Assembly (NCBI GenBank): GCA_001557505.1
Contig: LSAX01000007.1
Span: forward strand, 2,976,001-3,040,000
Source: Reticulascus tulasneorum
Taxonomy: Eukaryota > Ascomycota > Sordariomycetes > Glomerellales > Reticulascaceae
Reading direction: 5' to 3'
DNA: 64,000 bases
In this document: in pieces, positions 33,837 to 46,289 of the stretch
How positions within the stretch are numbered: position 1 is the stretch's first letter
Layout: each line of letters begins with the position of its first letter
Notes under the pieces: model-generated
The model's database searches: none
Told to the model about the DNA's origin: nothing
The model's input: the letters and a program-made list of their open reading frames with translations, nothing else
Translations under genes and position numbers: made by a program

Positions 33837-36800
33837 TTATTCGCTCGAAGGCTTCCTAAATCCCCCCAAAGACTTGGTGGCAAAACCGAACAGCTTGCCG
33901 AAACCGCGAGAAACATGGCCAAAGCCAAAGCTCCAGCCTTTAATACGTACAGTATAAATGAAGAAGTAGACAAGCGCTATGTTTGAAACGCAAAACCCAA
34001 GGAATATACCGAAATCTGTGTTATTTGGTCAGTTTTCTTCATTACGGACTGAAGAGTATCAATGTGACATACCTCTCCACTTCTGATCCGCACTGATGTT
34101 CAACGTCTGGAGGTACTGATTGCCGTTACTGTACGGGCAGTACTGGCAATCGCTCGTAGCACTTGGATTGAGGAAATAACCTCCAGCTGATTCAGCGAAT
34201 AGTCCCGCATACTCTAGGCACGTTTGGTTCGGTGGCGGGTTGAAGCGAGCAGTCTCCTCCGGGCTGCATTGAATAGGAATGCCATCCACGGTTGCTGCTA
34301 GCATGCCGCCAATCCAATATGTTGCTGGATTGATCCAATATATCCAATACTTCCAGAAGCTCGGCAGCATCGAGTAGGGCCTAACAATGCCGTTGAATAA
34401 ACCGAACATTACAAAGAAGAACGGAAGAACCTTCATCACGGGTGAGCTTTGTGGACTTCTAAAGAGAGACAAATTGATGACTTACATTTGAGATAATGGT
34501 GAAACTCGGAGCGAAAGCACATATCCATTGACCCCAGCTACTCATAAACAGATACATCAAGATCGTCATCAAGAATGCATAGCCGGAGACGGAGCTTTCC
34601 GCTGGTAGTCCAACAGGCCAATACCAGAGGACCCAGTAAAGAAAGCCAGAGGCGATAGCAAAAGGAATCTCCACAACAATATTCGCTGTGGAGAATGCTA
34701 TCCAGCCGTAAATACGGGATGGGTACTCGCGGGCTTGCCAGAGCGCCATATTAGAATAGAACTTGGGCACCACACCGTTGACAATCGTCGGCGGCACAGT
34801 TATGATGATGAAGCTTGTAAACATCCGGTTTTGCATATCCTGAACCGTATTTCCGAGCTGAAAGAATGTGAAACCATTGAAAATACCCATGACGACGGCA
34901 ATGAAGAGTTTGCCGTAAACATACGAAGGGTCCCGCCAATATTGCTTGAACATGCGCTTGGTGAGCTCCGATGACTGAAGCCAAACGGATGCTGCATATT
35001 CCCTGTGCTGTTGGTCCTTAGCAAGCGGTTGCGATACTTCACTACGTGTGCGCTTGAGCCCGTCAATCTCCTCAATTACACGCTGAGCCTCCTCGCTATA
35101 AAGCCATTCCTCACTCCAATTAACTTTGGTACCGTCGGGCTTTTTGTGTGGCCTGGCGGCAGTCTCAAGGATGAACTCGGCAACGTTCTTCCCAGGCGGG
35201 CAAACCGCCCCGCGGTCGGCGAAGTATTGAGTTACGTCTTTCGCATTCTCGCCAACAGGGCCGAAGTAGAAGGTGTTGCCGCCAGGATTCAAAGCAAGAA
35301 CCATATCGAATTGTTGGATCAAAACAGAGCTCGGCTGATGAATGGTACATATGATGGCCTGACCAGCGCTGCTGAGCTTTTTCAGGAATCGCACGATGGA
35401 ATAGGCGGATTGTGAGTCCAAACCAGATGTGGGCTCATCAAGAAAGAGGAGTAGTGACGGCTTCGCAGCAAGTTCCACACCGATTGTGAGCCTCTTTCGT
35501 TGTTCCACGCCAAGGGATTTGATTATGACATCTTGAAGGTCATTTAGCTCCAGAAGGTCAATGATCGTGTCTACGTAGGCAAGTTTCTCGGAACGTGGGA
35601 CAGAAGCCTCTTGGCGCAACAATGCAGAAAACTCAATCGCCTCGCGGATGGTCTGGGTATCGTCATGAAGGTCACCCTGAAGGCAGAACCCAGTATTCCG
35701 CTGAAAGTCAGTACCCAAACGCCGACCATCAGCGAACATTTCGCCAGTAACAACGCCAGTGTTTAGACGCTGCGAAAGGCAATTGAGCAGTGTTGTCTTC
35801 CCTGCGCCCGAGGCTCCCATTAATGCCACGAGGAGACCGGGTTTGGCATAGCCATTAACTTTGTTGAGAAGTTTGCGTTCTCCGCCAAGGTAAGGAACAG
35901 TGTATTCCACGTCTCTCCAGGTGAAGATCGAATCGCTTCTCCTCAACTGCTCCAACGCTTCTGCTTCCCTCTGATTAGGTGTTCCCGAACCCCCCAGAAC
36001 AGCCGAAGATGGTTCCATGCCCGCGTCGACTGCCTTCTCAGTGTCCGCCGCAATAGCCCCTTTACGTGTTAGATCTTTGGATTTTCTGCTCTTTTTAAAA
36101 ATCAAGGCGCCATCGCCGCCCCCGGAGGAGAAATCGATCATCTCGGTTGCGAGGACAGTGATGAGAATATAAAGAACGGTAAAGGCAATAACGACACCAA
36201 AGTTGCGCCAGAGATGTGAGCGCTCATAGTTGTAGGTGGTCTGTAGATAATCACTGCCTGAAACCTCTCGAGATCCAAGCTGTGCACCGCTGAGGGCGCA
36301 GCCTTGGTACTCTGGCTGGACGTTCGGACCATAGGGAACAAGCTGTTCTGGGGCACACTCCATCACCCTTCCAGAGAACTCATTGGTTATAACCGCCTCG
36401 AAGGAGTAGCTTATTGGATTAACCCAATATAACCAGCCAAACCAGATGTAGTCGGTCAGGAGTTGCGTTTTCGGGATAACGTAGCCGGTGAAGATGACGA
36501 GCAGGTTCAGAGCAATCCCAGAAAACCGTACCGCGGTATCAATTTCAGGGGACAGGCTTGCAAACATGCGATACATTGCTGTAAGCATCATCGTTGTCAC
36601 ATAAACAAGCAGCATATATATCCAAAACTTGCCTGCGTCAACGTCTAGACCAGTCATGAAATACATGGTTAAGCCAAAGATGAGCACCTGGACGGCAATG
36701 ACAGGGAAGTCTTGAATTACACGAGCAATAGATACAGCAGACGGGCGATAGAAGGCGTAATCTTTGTGGCGGCTGATAACCGAACGGCCTGATACGGCCT

Positions 36801-38727
36801 TCATGAGTTCGGACAGCTGGAGCCAACCAAGAAAGACGATGGAAAAAAAGGTTGATCCGCCGCGGCTGAAAGCACCGTTGGTGGACAAGGGCTGTCCATA
36901 GAAGAGTGACCCAACGATGAGACCATTCGATACAATGATGAAGAACTTGGTCCAAAGAGTTTTCGTGTCGCCGAAGAGAAGCCAGAATTCGCGTCTCGTG
37001 GCGGCAATGACCTGCTGGGGGAACGAGATGGTGTACGGGGATTCTTTTCTGACGGTTTTGGATTTGGATTCCTGGACAGCACCCTCGAAATCCTTTGCGT
37101 CCTCGAAGTTTGTGACTGTCAAATGTCTTTTATAATCTTCCACGTCGTCGATGAGCTGTTCAGAGAAGTCAGCGATGATTGGCCGCATGATTGAAAACCC
37201 AAGAGACGGAAAACATTAGATGGATGGGTTGCGATAACTAACCTCTTGATAATTAGGTGAGTCTCGGAAAGCCTTCTCCAGTTCCTCTGGGCTTTTGGGT
37301 GCTGTATTCTCAAATCCCGGTCGGAAACGTCTCTCATTGGGGTCCGTGACTGCTGTCAAAAAGTCCGCAGTTGTCTGTCTTTCCGGACATTCGAATCCGA
37401 GGTTAATAAAGTACTCCTTGGCGGTGCTTGCTGGGCCAGAAAATATCTGACGTCCATGGTCGATTACAAGTACTTTGTCCATGAGCTCGAAGATCCCTTC
37501 GCCGGCTTGGTATAACGTCACCAACGTCGTCCGGTTGCTGATATCGGTCATGATGCGGAGAGATTTGGCATAGTCGAGAGCAGTCGAGGCATCCAGCCCA
37601 CGCGTGGAGTTATCCCATGCCACGACCGTCGACTTCGATGCTAAAGTCTCAGCAATAGACACACGCTTGCGCTCGCCACCCGAGACTCCTCGCGTATACT
37701 CGTCGCCAACGACAGTATCCTTCGTATGACCAATCGCAAACATCTTCAAAAGGGCAGCTGCAATGATGGGGATATCCGGCCTAGCACTCTTTTTTGACTT
37801 GTTCATCAACGCATACGTGAGAGTCTTCCACACGCTAAGAGATGCAAAATGTATGTCGTCTTCGCCGTTGTAATTGATTTCTCCTCGATAAAGCTTCTTC
37901 TGCTTCTCAGCAGGTATGCCCCCGTAAGAAACGCCACCCTCGACCGCTGCGTATGCCTCACGGTTATTGCAGACTGCCTTGAGAAACGTGCTGCATCCAG
38001 CACCTGGGCGGCCGAGTACCAGCAGCATTTCGCCATCACGTACGCAGCCAACGAAATCGTGAATCAAAGTACGTGTCGGAGGCTGCGTGAATCGAAGAAA
38101 TGGCATGAACCTGGAGATAATATGATAAAGGTCGGGGCCAAATGTTCCGACGATGGCGTCCGGGACTGTGCGGACGGCGGTCGATGTGCTTCCAACCCCT
38201 TTTACTGTCAGATGCTCGTAGATAACGCCGACACGTTTAGCCGAACCCAGCTCAGTGCGCTTCTCCAGGCGACCCTCGCGCATGAAATCCCCCAGCTCGA
38301 ATTCCTCTTCTTCGTCTTCGATGTCTAGTCCGGCCTCCATATCTGCATCGACACTTCCATTGCCGGACTGAGTCGTACGGGCTCTGGCAAGAGTACGCCG
38401 GCTTCTCCTGGTACCCGTGGTGACCGCTTTGCTTGCTTGGGACTCTCGTGTTCTTGTCTTGTGTAGTTGGGAAAGATTATTTCTCAGTGCATTATACTCG
38501 CGTAGAGCTTCCTGCTCACTAATCTCACCAGCGTCTCGCTCACCCCAAGTGCCGTCCGGGTTAGATGGCAGAGGACCTCCAGGTATGTCTGGGCTGCCCT
38601 CGTCTCCCTGCTCATTGCCGTGTAGCCTGCTAGCATTGGCGTGCAAATCCTCACGGCGCCATTGGTCGGACTGCATGCCAGATGCTGTGCGGCGAAGAGC
38701 CTCGCTATCGAGCTGGCCGCCCCACAT
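33837..38727 (-). CDS. Pleiotropic drug resistance (PDR) ABC transporter, full-size ABCG
   Basis: Four exons, 38727-37243, 37155-34486, 34430-34073 and 34015-33837, encode 1563 residues; the introns are 87, 55 and 57 bases and every junction keeps the frame within conserved sequence (for example ISN|VLPFFFVMFG). The layout is the reversed (NBD-TMD)x2 of fungal PDR pumps. NBD1 has GRPGAGCST (Walker A, about 239-247, with the usual Cys in place of Lys), VSGGERKRVSIAE and VVAWDNSTRGLDAS. NBD2 has GASGAGKTT, the degenerate signature LGVEQRKRLTIG and LLLFLDEPTSGLDSQSA. Each half ends in a membrane domain of about six helices with a Cys-containing outer loop (MECAPEQ, IQCSPEE). Such pumps export drugs, fungicides and plant or fungal metabolites across the plasma membrane. 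The acidic run DIEDEEEEFELGDF lies before NBD1. The asymmetric active sites are normal for this family. Specific substrates cannot be inferred. Confidence 0.95.
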
Positions 38728-40662
38728 GATGGGACGATTGCGTAGAAGAAGAAGTTCGTTGGCGTTGTAGGTAAGGATGAAGACACAAAATGCTCCAGAA
38801 TTTTGATGAGATGTGCATGTGATCTGAAAGTCCGTGTGCTTGTGATGCTTATACGCTTCCCGCTTCTAATTGGGGCGTTTCTTCAATGCCCAAAAATGAG
38901 CTCGCCGGCGTTACTGTGAGAAATATCCTTTCGATGAGTGTCGACAAACCCTGATGAGGCGCTACTGGGACAGTGGCTGCAAGATGCTTCTTTATCATGC
39001 AACCAGGTGAGAAAGATACCAAGAGGTTTCTTGGATGAGAATCATGAATTTCAATGATCGAATTGAGTTCTAGACTGCTCACCGATATTTACATGTCGGC
39101 CAGAGTCTCGGACCGCCAAGTACCTTTTGGATTTTTAAGCAATGATGCAAGAATGGCGGGTCTCTTGTATAAAACCTCGAACGCTAATTAATCCATAGGT
39201 CGTCACTAGTCAAGTTTCGTGAAACTGGGGGCGTATCCGCTGCTTCTTTAGGAAAGTTTCGCGCGCTGGTAGTTGGCGGGTTCGGTGGATGGATAATTAC
39301 CAAGCAGAAGGCGGGCCTAACCGCATAGGAAAGCTAGGGGAGCCTTTAACATGGTTTCTATAGGATGGGTGTACATATGCTCCACTCACGACAAGTCCTC
39401 CCGGCGCGAACCCGGACTCCACGGATCGGTGATCTTCTATGGAGTGTGCCGAACAGATTCCTTGCGATAAGGAACCAAGCTGCCAAGTGTTCACCCAATT
39501 CATTGTTTGCACCATCCCCTCCACAAAAACTGTAGCATGCTAACCGCATTGGAGAAGAACATCAGCAGTAGGAGATATACACTAAAATAACACAGGTGTC
39601 CCAAGACAACAAGTAGTGTATTTATTCAATGAGCGAAGTTGGTATCCAACAATAGGAGCCACAAAGCATAGAGACAGTTGCAAAAATGCACTTAACAGAA
39701 TCGAAGGATATGTGGTAAAGAAAATGGGGACGGAAAGCTTGCAATACATACTCGGGCAGCCTAAGGTCGAAGACATCAACTAGCGAACGTAATTTGCACT
39801 GATTACTGAGTGAAAATCGTAACGACAATCACACTGTCCGGAGGGCTATGGTTGACAGGCATCGTGAGAACCCATCATAAGCCAGAAAAGCCACGTCATT
39901 CAACAATTACCAACAACAGAGAGGAGTAATCCTGACAGGCTGGAGATGATGAGGTAGTGTTCTCCGAGTTAGGAAAGTCTGCTTGCTTCTTTTGAAACAA
40001 GCAGAGTCTTGGTCAACACTAGCAAGATACCTGGTTTGTCGACATGGACTAAAGCCCCAAACAACCTTACAAGGGGCGAGTCGTTACTGTCTCGCCATGT
40101 CTACCTTCTAGAAACGATTAGTAGCCTGGCTTCTCTATTCAGCGGATAAGGGGTTTCTCTCTAACTCTAGACGGGCAAAATCAATCGAAAGGATAGGATC
40201 GGTCGCGTTCGTAAGGATAATTAGGTGATTGATAGCGACCCCATCGCCTATGGACGCTGGGAAGTGTCCGCGAGAAACAAGCTTCCATCGAAATAATTAT
40301 CACACGTTTGCCTCGCGAAAACTTCGAGAGTTGCAATATAAAGTTCGATGGACTCCAAGCACTTTCACGAATTGAACAGTTTATTCACGACTTCTTTGCG
40401 CTGTGCTTGAGCCCGGTTAGGCAGCGCCCATATCCGCCTGTACACCAGCACCTACGTCCATGTGTACATATCATGGATGATCTAATTAAAAATGAAATTC
40501 CGCCCCCATGGTCCAAGATTCTGCAAGGCTTGTACTGTGCAATCGTCTGATCGAAAGTGTCCCAGCAGATGTTTGCGCTGGTGATACTAAAAGGGCTTCC
40601 AAGATTGGAAATCCGAAGCCTTCTCGGCTTTGGTTTGTGCTGCGATATATGCCACATCCGAT
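38728..40662. other. Upstream region of the transporter and tail region of the broken HET gene
   Basis: This 1.9-kb stretch becomes more AT-rich towards higher coordinates. It must contain the transporter promoter. No open frame of more than about 80 codons is convincing and I recognise no regulatory site with confidence. Confidence 0.4.
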
Positions 40663-42902
40663 TTAGTGGACCTCAAACTCAGTAGTGATCCGGCCATCGA
40701 GAATGGCTTCACCATCCATTAGTCCATGAACGAACGCCTCCCCGACAAGCGTGTATCCGCTCTGTCCCCTCTTGCCGCTGCCGAAGAAGATGAGGAACTC
40801 GAGCACCATACAACACACACAATGTGTCTCCCTTTTTTAGGTAGGCTGGGCCAAGTCCAATAAAGCCGCGTTGAGAAATAAACGGTTTCGCAGGACGGCC
40901 TTGGCGGCTCAACACATAGAAAATCATATCCATATTCTGCTCGTTCATCTCATCAAGACTTTGGGAGGAAGGAGGTGATTGACCCCAAAGTCGTTTTAAC
41001 CGACTGCCGATCTTACTGTAAAAGCTCTGAGTGGCAATTTTCAGCTTAAACCAAGATAGATAAAAAGTGTACTTAGTCTTTTCGACAAATAATCCCCACT
41101 TATGTTGTCCTGGAGGTGAGCGCCTTTCAAGTTCCAGAATATTTATCTATGCCTCTATGGCTTTATCCATTGGTAGGTACCAGTAATATCGCCTTCTGCT
41201 TAAGACGGTCGCTCGCCGATACTGATGGCTTTCATCTGTTCCGTTGTAACTGCTGATATCTAATTCATGGTCCCGGATAGGCACCCTCCAAAGAGCCTGT
41301 TCAAGCATTGAAGTCGAATAGGTATTATATCCTAGCAATTTCGACTGGTGCGAGAGTGATAAGATTTCTCGAAATAATCGTCCATATGACATCCTCTGCT
41401 CATATAGCGTAACGGCCCTGGAGTTTAGGTAAGTGGACCCCACGTCCAGAATTTTGTCGACCAATGCACCTTTGATCCGCATTACGGAGACTGTCTTTCC
41501 ATCTGTTGTTATTTCTGGGTGGAATGATGCATCGACGGAAGTGGACAAAGAAGCGTGAAATAGCGAGTTTCCCAATAGCAACGAAGAATTCAGTTGCGTG
41601 GTTTTGAACCACATATTCGGATACTCTATTTGTTGATGCCAGCTCGGTGGCCACGAGGGCAAACCATCTGTGACCAATGACTCCGGAGCCTGGCAAAGGG
41701 CGAGGAGGTCCAATTTTCCCGCTTTGATCATGGCCGCGGCAGCCTCGCTGTATACGGTCTGCCAACTTGTCGCATGTGCAACTTTTAAGCCCATGTTCTT
41801 AAAGTTCTTGTCAAAGAGGCCTAGCAGACCATATATGTGGTCGCGTTTATCGGTTGCCTTCATGATATTATCATCAGATGGTTGAGGCGGGCGGCAGTAG
41901 GTATTGCACAGCACTTCGTACATATCTCTTGTTCCCGGTTTTGGGTGGGTTGTTCTCCCGATTTACTATTAGATGAAGAGGCCATTCGTAACCCTTTCGC
42001 CGAACCAGTGGACTTTCCAGTAGCTTAGACATGGCTAGAACTCCACGTCCACCACTGAATGCGATAGCCCCTGCCATAACCACTATTAAAAGTAAAAGGG
42101 TCTTAAACTCATCCAGGGAGATCTTCTTAAGCCCAGCTTGAAAGAATACTTTCTTGGCAAACACGAATTCTTGAACGATCCAGACGCGATACCACCAACT
42201 CCTTTTGATGGGGCAAGTCGCAAACACCAAGAACAGATGCAAGAACTCCGTGGTTGACATGGCTCGCCTCTCAACATCCTCAGAGGATCGAAAGGCCCCA
42301 TTGATGAACTCTTCAAAATCCATCTCATCATGGAACGAGTCTGGTTCGAAGTAATCGAAAAGCTCCAATTCTTCTGATCGAGGAACTTTGAATCGCTTAC
42401 GAAAATTGTCCCCAAATTCTCGGATCGCTGTCGCAATGAAGTTGCTGTTCTCTGTAGCCTCGCCGAGCCAAACAACAACATGTGCGGCTCTTGAGTAGAT
42501 TTGTCTCATCATTAGAACTTGCTCATCCTTTTCGACATTGTCCTGTTGATTTATGCACACGGAGTCGATCCAGATAGCAGGAGCAATGTCCTCGAACTGT
42601 AAATGCCGCAGCGCCAGATCCAGGTTTTTCGTGACGAAGAAGTCCACGCCATTGACTTTAATAGGCTTGGTTCCGGCCGGGTCTCCCCATACATAAGAGA
42701 GCGCAGTATAACATGGGCTTTCATCAAGGGACACGATTTCCAGCTCGAAATCGAGTGTAAGGTCAGGCGTGGATGCTATGTTCTTTGTCGCGTCCGGTAT
42801 AACACGACCAGTCAGTATTCTGTCGCCTTGGTTGGGACGCAAGAGTCGGATCTCTCTCCTTGACGTGTTCAGGTCAGAGTAGATTGACACTAACTGATCC
42901 AT
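40663..42902 (-). pseudogene. HET-domain (heterokaryon incompatibility) gene, broken
   Basis: The N-terminal part (ATG 42902) is a textbook HET domain: SRREIRLLRP, YTALSYVWGDP, NLDLALRHLQ, IWIDSVCINQQDNVEKDEQV, and AAHVVVWLGEA. HET proteins mediate non-self recognition and cell death on fusion of unlike fungal strains. The frame then breaks: between about 41966 and 41925 the conserved text moves to another frame (RDMYEVLCNTYCRPP, then KRDHIYGLLGLFD). That frame meets a TAG at 41147-41149, after which the same frame continues with family-like sequence up to GFIGLGPAYLKKGD and CVLYGARVP. A second shift around 40775-40805 moves the C-terminal HET-protein motif (YTLVGEAFVHGLMDGEA) to a third frame ending at TAA 40663. 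No intron I tried explains the first shift. The TAG could come from CAG by a C-to-T change. Sequencing error could explain one lesion, but hardly all three. Confidence 0.8.
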
Positions 42903-43283
42903 TGGCCTAAGCGAGCAGGATCCGTTGGAATATTGATGATGTCTTGATTGTAATTATTTTGGCTGTGGTTCAGTTAGCTAGATAAGGCTGAGGCTCGAAA
43001 GGATCGTTCAAGTCGTGGTACCCGAAGGGTAACTACCCCGCTACTAGACTATAGAAGCAAATTTAGGATGATTTTTCCGGCAGGCGATCATCACATTGAT
43101 GACAATGGTACCTTCACAACCGTACTGATTGATAATGCTTACAAAGAATCTTGCCTTAGGCCAGCGACACAATGTGCTAGATTCATAGACAATGCTGGAA
43201 GGAGTAAAGTCATGGCTACCCGCTATTCCTGGCGATTGGCTTTGCCATTTCTCTTTACCAAGTGAGCATTACCCCAGACCTCC
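42903..43283. other. Intergenic region
   Basis: This holds the presumed promoter of the HET gene and the 3' side of the minus-strand locus that follows. No feature is recognisable. Confidence 0.4.
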
Positions 43284-43892
43284 TCATCCTAGTGTGTGCC
43301 CAACTGCCACATGCAGCAGCACAAGTAGACCGAGTCCCACCATCCCGAGCCTCATCTCCCCCCATCCAAGTACACCATTCCTTGGGAGACAAGAAACCTC
43401 ATTTTCTCCTCCCGGAGTTTCAGCAAAGCTCCCGACACAGTTTCTGAAATCGGTATTCACCCGCTCTTGCTCGATGGAATTGGTGGACGGGGTGTCTTTA
43501 TTACACCAGTAGAAGCAGTCGTTAGCAGGAGTAAGATATTTTCCTACGGAGACGCCACTATCACAACAATGCTCAAGCGCGCGCTTATATGCTGGTCCAC
43601 GTTCGTAATATGCAAAACACACCTAGAGTTTGTTAGCTCCTTGTGGTAATAACTTGGAACCGGTATTTGTGAAGAAAAACCAAAGACGAACCATATATTT
43701 TTCCTGGCTAACTTGCCAAGTAGGATCATATTTAACTGGACATGTAGAGTTGAAAGAAGTTGAGTTTCTCAAGGCGAGGAAGCTCATCGCAATGATGGAA
43801 AAGAAGAAGACGCATAAGGGTCCTTGTAGCGATATGACTGGGAGGTATGTTTGGTTATGGAAGAAATGGATCGCAAGTCTTTTGTGCCGCAC
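43284..43892 (-). CDS. Last two exons of a Cys-rich membrane or secreted protein, family unknown
   Basis: Two exons on the minus strand join in phase 0: 43892-43713 and 43622-43284, with a 90-base intron that has a strong 3' end (GCTAACAAACTCTAG). The upstream exon also follows a plausible acceptor (CTTACTAG), so more 5' exons exist and this is only the C-terminal part, of 173 residues. It contains a hydrophobic segment (LCVFFFSIIAMSFLAL), two N-glycosylation sequons (NST), then a Cys-rich part (ALEHCCDSG, DCFYWCNKD, FRNCVGSF, EVSCLP) and a hydrophobic C-terminal tail (LGMVGLGLLVLLHVAVG) that could be a membrane anchor or GPI signal. The Cys pattern resembles that of fungal secreted proteins, but I cannot name it. 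It may belong with the exons at 44530-46057, or be a separate gene. The 640 bases between hold one further possible membrane exon (44202-44435). Confidence 0.4.
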
Positions 43893-44529
43893 CTAGTAAG
43901 TTCAGACAGAATAGCTGTTAGAACAAGAGAAATATACGTCTATTATAATACAATACTGCCATCTTAGGGGTACGTCTGGCTAAAGAATGAGTTTAAAAAC
44001 GTTAATGACGTAGTTATGCATTGCAATTGATCATGTACGGCTAATTTGAGGAATTGAGAGGGAACGTCTTGGCTGCAAAAATTAATATGTTAGTTCGCGT
44101 GTTAGATGCAAGTCTGCAGCCAGGACGCAGGTTGTACTTCCCAGTCGAGTCGTTGGTTCCCGGAATCTCTTGTTGGCATGCGGGGCAGGCCTGGTTGAAG
44201 ATCATTCATTTATCCGAGGTTCAAGGACCAGCCTTCTACAATCCCAGCTTCCAAGGCGACCCAGTTTCCGAGACGAACTAATGAAAACATTGCCGAGGAT
44301 CCAGTAGGTGATACAGCAGTAACGCAATATGAATCCAGCGAATGTGATGTGGTCTATTCTTGGCATGAACCAGGCGATCTGCAGTTGGTTCCATGAAACA
44401 GGATCCAATGTCATGTAATAGCTCGAGTGGCCCATCGACTAAATTTGGTCAATTTCAATACACAATTGAGGACAACTCCATGTCGCAAATGTTAGACGCA
44501 TGAAAGACACATTTGCATATGCAGCGGAG

Positions 44530-46057
44530 TTAATTGTAAATGAGGGTATCAAGAAGGCTCAAGAAGCAAAGAAAGATGCTCCAGTAATTAAATCCAGACT
44601 TGCGTCGGACAGCCACTGTAAACGAAGTAACAACCAGTAACGCACACCAACCCAACGTCCAATCAAAACCAAGGTCCACACCTCCTTCGTAATTTTCTAC
44701 TCTTTTCCAGCTAGGATGGAACATAACAGCTTGCCCAATGCGAAGGGAACAACACCGGAAGCTTAGGGCAATGTCGGCACCAGCACCCACAATTGCTTCG
44801 CAATTGAGGTCCCTCCCGTCCTGTTTCACTACCTCGACATCGAGATGTAATTGGGCGGTTAGGTTGCCATCCCCATCGTTTTCGTATCTGATGAATAATG
44901 TGTTACGGCCTCTGAACTGGACTTCATCGCCTTCCACACCATCTTCTGGATCTAATAAAGTCAGTTATAATTAGAAAAAACCTGCTGCGGAATCTGAGAT
45001 ATATAGTAAAAGTTACAATTCAGGGGCAAGTAGTATCTCTAGCCACACCATTCCAGTGTATTGTTTCCTTCTTCGTGACGGCCCCATGTCCAACAACAAG
45101 CTTCAGTGCTTCGAACAAGTTATCCTTCATGCCAGGAGAACCTTTACTGTTATCGAAGCCTGGGGTTTTAATAGCGACCTTCAGTTTCTTTTTAGAGATC
45201 TCTGTGGCATCGGCGCTCACAATATTAGTATCGACCTCCATCGGCTGGCATCAGTTCATTTGAACGCCGGTATCCAGGATACGGGACGCGGCCAACTCAA
45301 GTTCTCGAGTTTCGTAGGTTGCCAGTGGACACCATTTTCGGCCAGATCCGGTCCTAGCGCTTTTACAAAGGCTCGGCTCAGGGATATCTCACACACGTGC
45401 CTGACGCTATCCTGAGTACCTAGGTAGTTGAAGTCATTGGAATTTATGCACATTTATGCACAGCTTACCGGTTTCGGTATACGCGCTGTAAAATGCCAGC
45501 CAAGTGTGGCTTGAATAGACCGCTCACTCGCTCCTTCCACTCATGCAAATCGGATTTTCAGACAGCTTCTGCAAATTCGAGTTCATCCTTGAGCTCTTAC
45601 TGTCAGAGAAGCCCCTAGAGGGTAATTAAAGACAGTCATTCTAAAGTCATTCAAGCGGCAGACTTGGAAAGGTCTCTGCAAAATAAAACGATGCCTAGTG
45701 AAACCTCAATACTCGCAGGTCACGTATTCAACCATGAGTATCATCATCTTCTCATTGCGTGGAAGCAATCCATGAAACACGAACCTACTGAGATCTGCCA
45801 CAGCGGAGCATCGTCGAAATTGAGGGTTTTAGGCATCAAGATGCGATAGATCTTGCGCAATACCAGGTGGTAAAGAGTGTCGATGTCATATCTACCGGCC
45901 AGTAGGTACAGTTCGCATTCTCAACCATGGGTGGCGAGATTCCGTCTGCGGTGTTGAAATTTGGGAACTCCGAGCCTGGAGTGGGATTCTTGAGATTGAT
46001 GAAGTCGCTCAAATAGCTTTCTTGGCATGAACAATCGACTTGTCTCCACGTTGACAT
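44530..46057 (-). CDS. Multi-exon membrane protein of unknown family, tentative
   Basis: The evidence is a series of minus-strand open segments joined by plausible introns. ATG 46057 opens a segment with VENANCTYWPVDMTSTLFTT. A segment starting near 45435 after a CTAG acceptor contains VRHVCEISLSRAFVKALGP. It may join, through a short 38-base intron, to 45245-45050 (NIVSADATEISKKKLKVAI), and that joins through an intron of about 93 bases (GTGTGG to TTATTAG, branch CTGAC) to 44952-44530 (DPEDGVEGDEVQFRGRN), which restores the frame. The last segment ends in two hydrophobic stretches (GWCALLVVTSFTVAV, YWSIFLCFLSLLDTLIY) that look like membrane helices, and a possible further helix-rich exon (44202-44435, TFAGFILRYCCITYWILG) follows. 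The region between 45840 and 45440 is not resolved. No domain is recognised. The gene sits beside the AT-rich block and may be partly decayed. Confidence 0.35.
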
Positions 46058-46239
46058 ACTATTTCCTGCTTGCGGTCATGTCAAGTCTGCTTAGAAGCCA
46101 AAGCCCTCCGTGAAGGTCATTCACTACTAGGAGACAGGTGCATTGAACATAAGTACAATGAATCAATCGGGAAATACCTATGAAGCTCAATCAACCATGC
46201 TAAATAAATGTGGTAACTGTTACGAGTATTACGAGTATG

Positions 46240-46289
46240 GTGGGGTAGGCCCCACTACAATATAGAACTGACGTTCGGCTCAACGTCAG
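46240..46289. repeat. Two perfect stem-loops at the edge of the AT-rich block
   Basis: GTGGGG(TAGG)CCCCAC at 46240-46255 has a 6-bp perfect stem with a 4-base loop. CTGACGTT(CGGCTC)AACGTCAG at 46268-46289 has an 8-bp perfect stem with a 6-base loop. Only 12 bases separate them. They follow a duplicated word (TACGAGTAT twice at 46221-46239, written T-ACGAGTAT-TACGAGTAT). The AT-rich DNA begins about 50 bases further on. The arrangement looks like part of a transposon end or long terminal repeat, but the element is not identified. Confidence 0.6.

Noticed and set aside
34459..38727. Apparent stops between the large ABC transporter frames, suggesting a broken gene
   Set aside because: All three breaks are ordinary introns of 55-87 bases whose removal joins conserved PDR sequence in frame.
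41874..42030. An intron to explain the first HET frameshift
   Set aside because: No GT-AG pair of realistic length changes the frame correctly without deleting family-like sequence; a true frameshift is simpler.
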